64,000 bases of DNA from JACVRW01 sp963803085 (lineage in GTDB: Bacteria > Actinomycetota > Thermoleophilia > Solirubrobacterales > Thermoleophilaceae): assembly GCA_963803085.1 (NCBI GenBank), contig CAWDLE010000017.1:124001-188000 (forward strand). Reading direction: 5' to 3'. Position 1 is the stretch's first letter; the number at the start of each line of letters is the position of its first letter. The position numbers and the translations under genes are program-made. The notes beneath the pieces were generated by a model. The model was given only the letters and a program-made list of their open reading frames with translations, did not search any database and was not told the DNA's origin. Positions 22,283 to 29,507 of this stretch are shown piece after piece.

Positions 22283-23665
22283 TCAGGCGGCCGCGCGCGT
22301 GTGGAAGGGCTCCTCGAGCTCGCCCAGCTCGGTGGAGGGCGGGTCGCCGAACAGCCATTCACGGGCGATCCGGTGCCAGTTGGCGGTGGCGCCCAGCTGG
22401 CCCAGCACCCCGAGTGTGAGCGCCTCCATCCGGCGCGCAAGCATCGCCTGCGGCGGCATCGTCTCGCGGCGCATGAGCTGCCAGTGGCGCGAGCGCGGGT
22501 CGCCGAAGTCGATCAGGACCTGGGATACGAGAGCGCGGTCGACCGTGACCTCGCGGTCCTCGATGTACCAGGAGGTCACGTCGTGGAAGTGGTCGAAGAC
22601 GGCGTCCGGCGTGACCTCCTCGTCGTCCGGGTCGAAGAAGCCCATCGCGGCCAGCCGGCGGTAGAGCTCGTCCACGTCACCGTCCATGGCGGCGCCCAGT
22701 GCCTCCACCTCGGCCTCGATGTCCTCGCGCGCCACGCGCTTGGTCATCCCGAAGTCCATGAACGCCACGCGGCCGTCGGGCATCAGCCGGTAGTTGCCCG
22801 GGTGGGGATCGCCCGAGAAGTGGCCGTTGCGGTAGAGCGACCCGAAGAAGAAGCGGAAGATGATCTCGCCGAAGCGGTCGCGCGTCGCGCGGTCAAGCTC
22901 CTTGACCTCCTCGAAGCCGATGCCGTCGACCCACTCGCTCACGAGCACGTGCTCGGTGGACAGTTCGGTGACGACAGACGGGACGTAGATGAACGGGTGG
23001 CCGCGCCAGCTCCGCGCGAACGCGCGGTGCTGCTGCGCCTCGTGCTCGTAGTCGAGCTCGTCGGTCAGGCGCTCGCGGATCTCCGCGGTCATCGCCTTGG
23101 CATCCATCCCGGGCGCGATCCGCTTTGCCACGCGCATGATCAGCCCGAGGTTCTGGAGGTCGGCCCGCACCGCCTGGGCGACGCCCGGGTACTGCACCTT
23201 CACGGCCACCTCGCGCCCGTCGTGCAGGCGCGCGCGGTAGACCTGGCCGATCGAGGCCGCCGCCACGGCATCCTCGGCGAACTCGGAGAACACGTCGTCC
23301 AGCTTCTCGCCGAGGTCGTCCTCGATGACCTTGCGCATCTTCTTGAACGGAACGCGTGGGGCGGCGTCCCGCAGTTCGGCGAGCTTCGCCTGGATGCGCT
23401 CCTGGAACTCCGGAGGGAACGCGCCGGTGTCGACGAACGAGGCCACCTGCCCGACCTTCATCGCCGCGCCCTTCATCTGGCCGAGCACGTCGAAGATCTG
23501 CTCGGCCGCCTCCATCTGGCGGCGCTCTGCTGCTGCGCGGCGGGCCTCCTCGCCGCGAGTGAGGTTGGCGGCCTTCGTGACGTAGCCGCGCGCGGTCTGT
23601 CCGCCTGCGAGCCGGCCCACCTTCGCGGCCCTCCTCACCCTGCCCTTCGGAACGTCTCTCGCCAT
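22283..23665 (-). CDS. ABC1/UbiB-family atypical kinase
   Basis: A 460-residue ABC1 kinase. The KxGQ motif is QMKGAAMKVGQ (near residue 68), the Ala-rich loop AAASIGQVYRA replaces the Gly-rich loop, and GREVAVKVQYPG holds the ATP Lys. SGDPHPGNYRL is the catalytic loop and AFMDFGMTKR the metal-binding DFG. Family members act on prenyl-lipid or quinone metabolism and membrane lipid homeostasis. ATG 23665 has minus-strand TAGGCT 8 nt upstream, overlapping a mirror-image promoter for the divergent FAH gene. Confidence 0.9.
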   Translation of the reverse strand: MARDVPKGRVRRAAKVGRLAGGQTARGYVTKAANLTRGEEARRAAAERRQMEAAEQIFDVLGQMKGAAMKVGQVASFVDTGAFPPEFQERIQAKLAELRDAAPRVPFKKMRKVIEDDLGEKLDDVFSEFAEDAVAAASIGQVYRARLHDGREVAVKVQYPGVAQAVRADLQNLGLIMRVAKRIAPGMDAKAMTAEIRERLTDELDYEHEAQQHRAFARSWRGHPFIYVPSVVTELSTEHVLVSEWVDGIGFEEVKELDRATRDRFGEIIFRFFFGSLYRNGHFSGDPHPGNYRLMPDGRVAFMDFGMTKRVAREDIEAEVEALGAAMDGDVDELYRRLAAMGFFDPDDEEVTPDAVFDHFHDVTSWYIEDREVTVDRALVSQVLIDFGDPRSRHWQLMRRETMPPQAMLARRMEALTLGVLGQLGATANWHRIAREWLFGDPPSTELGELEEPFHTRAAA

Positions 23666-23673
23666 CGGACCCC

Positions 23674-23689
23674 AGCCTACGCATAGGCT
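23674..23689. promoter_or_regulatory. symmetric divergent leaderless promoter pair (TAGGCT both ways)
   Basis: agcctacgcataggct contains TAGGCT on the plus strand (23684-23689) and on the minus strand (complement of 23674-23679), separated by 4 nt. Each is exactly 8 nt from an ATG (23698 plus and 23665 minus). Neither gene has a Shine-Dalgarno. Confidence 0.6.
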
Positions 23690-23697
23690 CAAAGCCC

Positions 23698-24546
23698 ATG
23701 AGACTGGTGAGCTTCGGGGCAGAGGGCCATCCTCGCGCGGCATTGCTTCGCGACGGACGCGTCTATGACATCTGGGGAGAGGCCTTCGCGCACGTCCGGG
23801 CGGACGACCGCACGCTCGAGGCCATCCTCGAGGGCGGGCTGCTCCACGAGGTCGAGCCGGTGGAGGGCGACGAGGGCGTTCCGCTGGACGGCCTTCCGCT
23901 GCTTCCGCCCGTCACGCGGCCCGGGAAGATCATCTGCATCGGGCTGAACTACCGGGCGCACGCCGAGGAGCAGGGCGCCAAGCCGCCCGAGACGCCCACG
24001 TTCTTCGCGAAGTTCCGCAACGCGCTGGCGGCGCCCGGCGCAACCGTTCCGCTGCCGCCCTGGAGCGAGCGCGTGGACTACGAGGCCGAGGTGGCGTTCG
24101 TGATCAGAGACCGCTGCAAGGACGTGCCGGAGGAGCAGGCGATGGATCACGTGGCCGGCTACACGCTCCTGAACGACCTCTCGGCGCGCGACTACCAGTT
24201 CAAGACGCCGCAGTGGATGCCCGGCAAGACCTTCGACGGCGCGGCGCCGTGCGGCCCGGCGCTCGTGACGCCCGACGAGGCCGGCGCCCACGACGGGATC
24301 GAGATCGAGCTGACCCTCAACGGCGAGCTGATGCAGAAGGGCTCGACGGCCGACCTCGTCCACTCCGTCCCGGCGCTGATCGCTTACCTGTCGAAGCTGA
24401 TGACGCTCCAACCCGGCGACGTGATCTCCACGGGCACGCCGGCGGGAGTCGGCAACCTCCGCGACCCAAAGGTGTTTCTGAGGCCCGGCGACGAGGTCGT
24501 GATCAGCTCGCCACAGCTGGGCGTGCTCGAGACGCGGCTGGCCTAA
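23698..24546 (+). CDS. fumarylacetoacetate hydrolase (FAH) family protein
   Basis: A 282-residue FAH-fold hydrolase. IICIGLNYRAHAEE, then the metal ligands: Glu-Ala-Glu in VDYEAEVAFVI and Asp in LLNDLSARDYQ. GKTFDGAAPCGPALV and STGTPAGVG complete the signature. Members hydrolyse or decarboxylate acylpyruvates and 2-keto acids in aromatic or amino-acid breakdown; the exact substrate is unknown. Begins with ATG 23698 behind a leaderless promoter. It ends overlapping the stop codon of the convergent Ppx gene (both stops share CTAA at 24543-24546). Confidence 0.92.
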   Translation: MRLVSFGAEGHPRAALLRDGRVYDIWGEAFAHVRADDRTLEAILEGGLLHEVEPVEGDEGVPLDGLPLLPPVTRPGKIICIGLNYRAHAEEQGAKPPETPTFFAKFRNALAAPGATVPLPPWSERVDYEAEVAFVIRDRCKDVPEEQAMDHVAGYTLLNDLSARDYQFKTPQWMPGKTFDGAAPCGPALVTPDEAGAHDGIEIELTLNGELMQKGSTADLVHSVPALIAYLSKLMTLQPGDVISTGTPAGVGNLRDPKVFLRPGDEVVISSPQLGVLETRLA

Positions 24547-26051
24547 GTCGAGATCTCGACGTCGCGGCCCACTGCCTCGGCCAGCAGGTCCGCGTTGCGG
24601 CGTGCCGCCCAGATCGGGACGGTTGCGTCGAGTTCGGGATCGGTCGTGGCGTCCAGCGTCACGCCGGCGCCGTTCACGGACACCTGCACGTCGGTGATCG
24701 CCTGGTCGCGGCTGCGCTCGAACTGCTCGGCGAGACGGATTACGCCGGAGAGGAGGCGCAGGCGCTCGTCGTCGCCGGGGAGGGCGAGGTCGCCCAGGTC
24801 GGAGGCGTCGGGTTCGCCCTTGCGGTGGTAGCGGGTGACCAGGCCGATCAGGATCAGCTCGCGCGGACCGAACCCGGGTAGGCCGGCATTCAGCGTGAGG
24901 TAGTACGAGTGGCGGTGGTGGTCGTCGTAGTTCACGGCCACCCCGATGTCGTGCAGCATGCAGGCGGCCCACAGCAGCTCGCGCTCCCAGACACCGAAGT
25001 GGTGAAGACCGGCTTCGGCGAGCCCGTCGAACATCGAACGCGACAGGTCCCACACGTGCTGGTCGTGCTCGGTGAGGCGGTCGAATCGATGCGCGAGGTT
25101 CTCGACGGACTCGGCCCGCACGTCCTCGAACAGCTCACCCTCGCCGAGCAACCGCTCGAAGAAGATGCCCTCGCGCAGCCCCGCCTCGGTGACCTCGATC
25201 GAGTCGAACCCTCCCTCTTCGAGTGACGTGGCCAGCACGAGCGCGCCGCCCAGGATCACGTCGGCGCGGTCGTACTTGACGCCCTTCACCTGCGCCCGCT
25301 TCGACACCGGCCTCGCCGCCAACTCCTCGATCAGCTCCTCGAGCGCCTCGCGGGTGAGCTCGAACCCCTGGACGTCAATGTCCGGGATGTCGAGACGCTT
25401 CATCGCCGCGGCGGCGAGGTTGCGGATCGTCCCGCCAATGCCGACCAGCCGTCCGCCGCCGCTCCACCAGCCGAGCTGCTCGAGCTCGCCAGCCACGTGC
25501 GTGCGGAGCGCCTTCATCTGCTTCGCGCTCGCCTTCTCCCCGGGCAGGAAGCGCTCGCTCACGCGCACCGCCCCGAGCGGCAGGGACTGCGAATCCGCGA
25601 GCTGCCGGCCCTCGATCCTCATTCCCTGGATGCTGCCGCCGCCGATGTCGAGGCCGAACCCGTCCTCGATCGTCGTGGAGTTGGCCATGGCGAGCCAGCC
25701 GTATCGGGCCTCCTCGCCTCCGCTGATCACGCGGGCCTCGAGCCCGGTGGTGCGCTGGATGTCGGCGAGCAGCTCGGCGCCGTTGCTGGCGTCGCGAATC
25801 GCGCTCGTGGCCACCGCCACCACCTCCTCGACGCCCGTGGCCTCGCAGAAGGCGGAGAACACCGCGGCGGTGTGAAGAGCACGGTCCACTCGGTCGGCGC
25901 GGAGCACCCCCGCTTCGTCCAGCCCGGCGCCGATCCGGACCGCCTCGCGGATCTCGTCGACGAGGCTCCACCAGGGCGTTTCGGGCTCGTATCCGAAGAC
26001 CACGAGACGCCAGGAGTTGGACCCCATGTCGATGACGGCAACCCGCTCCAC
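24543..26051 (-). CDS. Ppx/GppA phosphatase with C-terminal HD domain
   Basis: A 502-residue protein. The N-terminal ASKHA phosphatase has VIDMGSNSWRLVVFG, ATSAIRDASNG, SGGEEARYGW, GLDIGGGSIQG and GIGGTIRNLA, all in order. The C-terminal half has an HD-like metal site (CMLHDIGVAVNYDDHHRHS). This combination is the long exopolyphosphatase/pppGpp phosphohydrolase form, linked to polyphosphate and stringent response. GTG 26051 (VERVAVIDMG) was chosen; other in-frame starts up to 26126 would add non-homologous residues. It diverges from the RDD gene. Confidence 0.9.
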   Translation of the reverse strand: MERVAVIDMGSNSWRLVVFGYEPETPWWSLVDEIREAVRIGAGLDEAGVLRADRVDRALHTAAVFSAFCEATGVEEVVAVATSAIRDASNGAELLADIQRTTGLEARVISGGEEARYGWLAMANSTTIEDGFGLDIGGGSIQGMRIEGRQLADSQSLPLGAVRVSERFLPGEKASAKQMKALRTHVAGELEQLGWWSGGGRLVGIGGTIRNLAAAAMKRLDIPDIDVQGFELTREALEELIEELAARPVSKRAQVKGVKYDRADVILGGALVLATSLEEGGFDSIEVTEAGLREGIFFERLLGEGELFEDVRAESVENLAHRFDRLTEHDQHVWDLSRSMFDGLAEAGLHHFGVWERELLWAACMLHDIGVAVNYDDHHRHSYYLTLNAGLPGFGPRELILIGLVTRYHRKGEPDASDLGDLALPGDDERLRLLSGVIRLAEQFERSRDQAITDVQVSVNGAGVTLDATTDPELDATVPIWAARRNADLLAEAVGRDVEIST

Positions 26052-26092
26052 ACGCGGGATGATGCACACCAGCCTCAATTTCGGCGGCGCCC

Positions 26093-27327
26093 ATGCCGAT
26101 GGTGTCTGTGATGAACGCCACCGCACAGGCCTCTGCAGCTTCCATCAGCGGGTCCAAGCTCGACAACCGCCGGGTTCTGGCGGCTCTCGTCGACGTGGGA
26201 ATCGTGCTTGCCGGCAGCGTCGTGATTCTCTTCGCCGCCGATGCGCTCTCGGGCGATAGCAGCGGGATCCGCGGCGCGCTCCTCGCAGTGATCCTCGGTT
26301 GGGCGCTCTACTACCACTTCGCCATGGAGTCCGGCGGCGGCCAGACCGTCGGCAAGAAGCTGATGAAGCTGCGTGTCGTGCTCGCCGACGGCCGCCCGGC
26401 CGGCATGCGCGAGATCGCCGTGCGCACCGTTGTGCGCGTGGTCGACAGCATCGGTTTCTACATCGTGGGTCTGATCGTGATGCTCGCCACAGGCGAGCGC
26501 CGTCAGCGCCTCGGTGACCTTGCCGCAGGCACGAAGGTCGTGGACGCATCGGCCACGGCGTATGCGCCGCCGGCTCCCGTCGCCGTTCCGGTCGAGGAGA
26601 CGGTCGTCGAGGACGAGGCTGTCGAGGACGAGCCCGCCGACCTGGCCGCGCCGGAGGCACCCGTCGCGCCCGAGATGCGCCCGTTCGACCCGCCGATGGC
26701 GGAGGACGAGCCCGTCGAGGACCCGAGCCGGTCGAGGACGAGGTCGTCGAGTCGGTTGAGGACGAGCCGGTTGCCCCGGTCGAGGACGAGGTCGTCGAGC
26801 CGGTCGAGGACGAGCCGGTTGCCCCGGTCGAGGACGAGGTCGTCGAGCCGGTCGAGGACGAGGTTGTCACGCCGGTCGAGGACGAGGTCGCACCGGTCGA
26901 GGACGAGTCGTCGCAGCCGGTCGAGGACGAGGTCGTCGAGCCGGTCAAGCTTCAGTCGGTCGAGGACGAGCCCCCTGTGCCGGTCACGCTGGTTGCGCCG
27001 GTCGAGGACGAGCCGGTTGCCGTGCTCACGGTCGTCGAGGACGTCGAGGACGACGTCGTCGAGGACGAGCCGGTGCCGCCGCTCGCGGTCGTCGAGGTCG
27101 ACGAGCCCGTCGAGGACGAGCTTCCGGAGGTCTCCACGCCGTCGCTGGAGGAGCTCGCGCATGACGTGGTCGCCGCGCGGGCCGAGCCCAGCGAGGACGA
27201 GCCCGCCGACGAGCCGATGACCCTCAGGTCTGTCGAGACCGTCTCCGCGATCGACCTCGTGATGGGCGCCGCCGACGAGGACGACTCCTCGGAGCAGGAT
27301 CCGGCCCCAGAGGGCCCCGCCGCCTGA
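26093..27327 (+). pseudogene. RDD-family membrane protein with acidic Val-Glu-Asp-Glu-Pro repeats, single frameshift
   Basis: The first 150 residues are an RDD domain: LDNRRVLAALVDVGIVL, three hydrophobic helices and GQTVGKKLMKLRVV. Then comes an acidic tail. After EDEPVED at 26722 the reading frame shifts and would give a long Arg/Ser-rich nonsense tail ending at 27220. Restoring one base near 26723 lets the acidic repeat continue (PVEDEVVEPVEDEPVA units) for 200 residues, ending cleanly at TGA 27327. The repeat explains open frames on both strands here. Corrected length is 411 residues. The likely start is ATG 26093, with 26099 and 26111 as alternatives. RDD proteins are poorly characterised membrane proteins. 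Confidence 0.75.
26725..27130 (+). repeat. degenerate tandem repeat of gtcgaggacgag-type units
   Basis: The 12-nt core gtcgaggacgag (Val-Glu-Asp-Glu) recurs about a dozen times with variable spacers, encoding alternating VEDEVVEP and VEDEPVAP. Replication slippage in such a tract is a plausible source of length change. It creates artificial long open frames in other frames. Confidence 0.8.
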
Positions 27328-27346
27328 TAACGAACCCCGCGATGCC

Positions 27347-27352
27347 TACACT
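27347..27352 (+). promoter_or_regulatory. putative -10 hexamer TACACT for fprA
   Basis: TACACT with a 12-nt gap to the ATG at 27365, slightly longer than for other genes in the window. Confidence 0.35.
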
Positions 27353-27364
27353 CGTGGGCTCGCG

Positions 27365-28768
27365 ATGGCAGCGATTGGAACAACCGAGCAGCCGCTGAGA
27401 GTGGCGATCGTCGGCTCCGGGCCGGCGGGGTTCTATGCAGCGGGCCACCTGCTGAAGTCGAAGGCGCACCCCGACCTCTGCGTCCAGGTCGACATGTTCG
27501 ATCGCCTGCCCACCCCATGGGGCCTCGTGCGCGCAGGCGTGGCGCCCGACCACCCGAACATCAAGGCCGTCAGCCGGGTCTACGAGAAGACCGCCGAGCA
27601 CCCCGAGTTCCGCTTCTACGGCAACGTCGAGCTCGGTCGCGACCTCTTCCACGACGACCTCACGGACCGCTACCACGCGGTTATCTACGCCGTCGGCGCG
27701 CAGACCGACCGGCGCATGGACATCCCGGGTGAGGACCTGCCCGGAAGCTGGGCCGCCACCGAGTTCGTGGCCTGGTACAACGGCCATCCCGACTACGGCG
27801 ACCTGGAGTTCGACCTCTCCGCCGAGCGCGCGGTGGTGGTTGGGAACGGCAACGTGGCCGCCGACGTGGCGCGCATGCTCGCGCTCACCCGCGAGGAGCT
27901 GGCCGAGACCGACGTGGCGGACCATGCGCTCGAGGTGCTCGCGGACTCGAACGTGAAGGAGATCGTGGTCCTCGGTCGTCGCGGGCCCGCGCAGGCGGCG
28001 TTCACGAACCCCGAGCTGCTCGAGCTCGGCGAGATGACAGACGCCGATGTGTTCGTGGATCCCGGCGACGCCGAGCTCGACCCCATCTCCAAGGCCTTCA
28101 TCGAGAGCGAGGCCGCGCACGCCACCTCCAAGAAGAACGTGGACATCCTCGGCGGCTACGCCGCGCGCGAGCCGTTCGGCAAGCCGCGCCGGATCGTGCT
28201 GCGCTTCCTCGTGTCGCCCGTGGAGATCCTCGGCGAGGAGCGGGTGGAGGGCATCCGCATCGTCCACAACGAACTGGTCGAGGACGAGACCGGCGCGGTG
28301 AGGGCGCGCGCCACCGACGTCACGGAGGAGCTGGACTGCGGCCTCGTGTTCCGGTCGATCGGCTACCGCGGCACGCGGGTTGAGGGAGTGCCCTTCGACG
28401 AGAGCCGTTGCGTGATCCCGAATGACCGTGGCCGCATTCTCGAGCGAACCGGCGAGTACGCGGTGGGTTGGATCAAGCGCGGCCCCACGGGCATCATCGG
28501 GACCAACAAGCGCGACGCCCAGGAGACGGTGAACGTGCTGCTCGAGGACCTCGACGCGGGGAACCTGCCCGCGCCGAGCGACCCGGATCGCGACACACTC
28601 GAAGCGCTGCTCGCCGAGCGCCAGCCCGAGGCTGTGAGCTACGCCGGCTGGCAGGCCGTGGATCGCGTGGAGCGCGAAGCCGGCGAGCCGCACGGCCGCC
28701 CGCGCGTGAAGCTGTGCTCGTTCGACGAGCTGCTGGAGGCCGCGAAGGCCGCTACGCCGGCGCCCTGA
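27365..28768 (+). CDS. fprA: ferredoxin-NADP+ reductase, adrenodoxin reductase/FprA type
   Basis: A 467-residue flavoprotein. FAD loop VAIVGSGPAGFYAA (residues 13-26), RLPTPWGLVRAGVAPDHPNIK (the family hallmark), and NADP loop VVVGNGNVAADVARML. RRGPAQAAFTNPEL and the late GWIKRGPTGIIGTNKRDA complete the pattern. It moves electrons between NADPH and ferredoxin for P450s or Fe-S enzymes. Size and motifs match mycobacterial FprA closely. Its 3' end overlaps the convergent HemQ gene by 17 nt. Confidence 0.94.
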   Translation: MAAIGTTEQPLRVAIVGSGPAGFYAAGHLLKSKAHPDLCVQVDMFDRLPTPWGLVRAGVAPDHPNIKAVSRVYEKTAEHPEFRFYGNVELGRDLFHDDLTDRYHAVIYAVGAQTDRRMDIPGEDLPGSWAATEFVAWYNGHPDYGDLEFDLSAERAVVVGNGNVAADVARMLALTREELAETDVADHALEVLADSNVKEIVVLGRRGPAQAAFTNPELLELGEMTDADVFVDPGDAELDPISKAFIESEAAHATSKKNVDILGGYAAREPFGKPRRIVLRFLVSPVEILGEERVEGIRIVHNELVEDETGAVRARATDVTEELDCGLVFRSIGYRGTRVEGVPFDESRCVIPNDRGRILERTGEYAVGWIKRGPTGIIGTNKRDAQETVNVLLEDLDAGNLPAPSDPDRDTLEALLAERQPEAVSYAGWQAVDRVEREAGEPHGRPRVKLCSFDELLEAAKAATPAP

Positions 28769-29486
28769 CGGCCTCGCCGGGACCAGGAACGCTCGCACGC
28801 ACCGCGTGCTCGCCGTCCAACGCATCCAGCGCCCGCTCGACCGACAGGTGGATGCACGTGAAGATCGGCGTCTCTGACGCCGTGTAGGTGCTCGACTCGG
28901 TCGCGCGCAGCTCATGGACGAGGTCGAGGAACTCGGCCGGATCGTCGGCATCGAACGCGACCACGAACTCCTGGTCGTCGAGGCCGAACGAGTAGGCGGT
29001 GTTCGTCTCGATCCCGGTGAAGCGCCGCGCCACCTCGATGTGCTCGCGCATGATCCGCATGCGCTCCTCGGCCGCGAGCCGGTACCACTGGCGCGTCTTC
29101 CACATCGGATAGACGATCAGGTACTTGGAGTCCGCTCCCTCGCGCGGGCCGAGCGGCTTGTCCGGCTCGTCCGAGTAGGGCGACTCCTTGGTCATCGCGA
29201 GGAACGAGTGCGGGATCGTCGCGTGGCGCATCAGCCCGCTCTGGTTCAGCAGCACGTGCAGCTCGTGGATCGGATCGAGGGTCCGCGAGATCGATCGAAT
29301 CATCAGGTCGCTGTCGCCCCGCGTGCCGACGAGCGAGTACGCGCGCAGGTAGTGGTCGTCCGCAAATGCGCCGCAAGCGGCGGCAAACTCGCGCTTGTCG
29401 GCGGCCCGTTCCTCGCTTGAGCGTTGCCGCCAGGCGGGATCCACCTTAAGAAAGGTGTATTTCACGTAGTTGCGCTGCTCAGTCAC
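28752..29486 (-). CDS. hemQ: coproheme decarboxylase HemQ (chlorite dismutase-like)
   Basis: A 244-residue protein. KYTFLKVDPAWR at the start, then YPMWKTRQWYRL, which contains the Tyr used in decarboxylation, and MREHIEVARRFTG with the proximal haem His. SFGLDDQEFVVAFD and IFTCIHLS end the fold. It converts iron-coproporphyrin III to haem b, the last step of the coproporphyrin-dependent pathway of actinobacteria and firmicutes. GTG 29486 precedes TEQRNYVKY. No other haem genes are adjacent. It diverges from the glycosyltransferase fusion. Confidence 0.93.
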   Translation of the reverse strand: MTEQRNYVKYTFLKVDPAWRQRSSEERAADKREFAAACGAFADDHYLRAYSLVGTRGDSDLMIRSISRTLDPIHELHVLLNQSGLMRHATIPHSFLAMTKESPYSDEPDKPLGPREGADSKYLIVYPMWKTRQWYRLAAEERMRIMREHIEVARRFTGIETNTAYSFGLDDQEFVVAFDADDPAEFLDLVHELRATESSTYTASETPIFTCIHLSVERALDALDGEHAVRASVPGPGEAVRAPA

Positions 29487-29491
29487 GTGTC

Positions 29492-29497
29492 TAGTGT
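29492..29497 (+). promoter_or_regulatory. putative -10 hexamer TAGTGT for the GT4-flippase gene
   Basis: TAGTGT, 10 nt before the chosen ATG at 29508, in the 21-bp gap to divergent hemQ. Confidence 0.35.
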
Positions 29498-29507
29498 GGC
29501 CGATAGC

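Noticed and set aside
26145..26948. Minus-strand Gly/Ser/Thr repeat frame
   Set aside because: It is the reverse reading of the gtcgaggacgag repeat, which has no stop codons in most frames.
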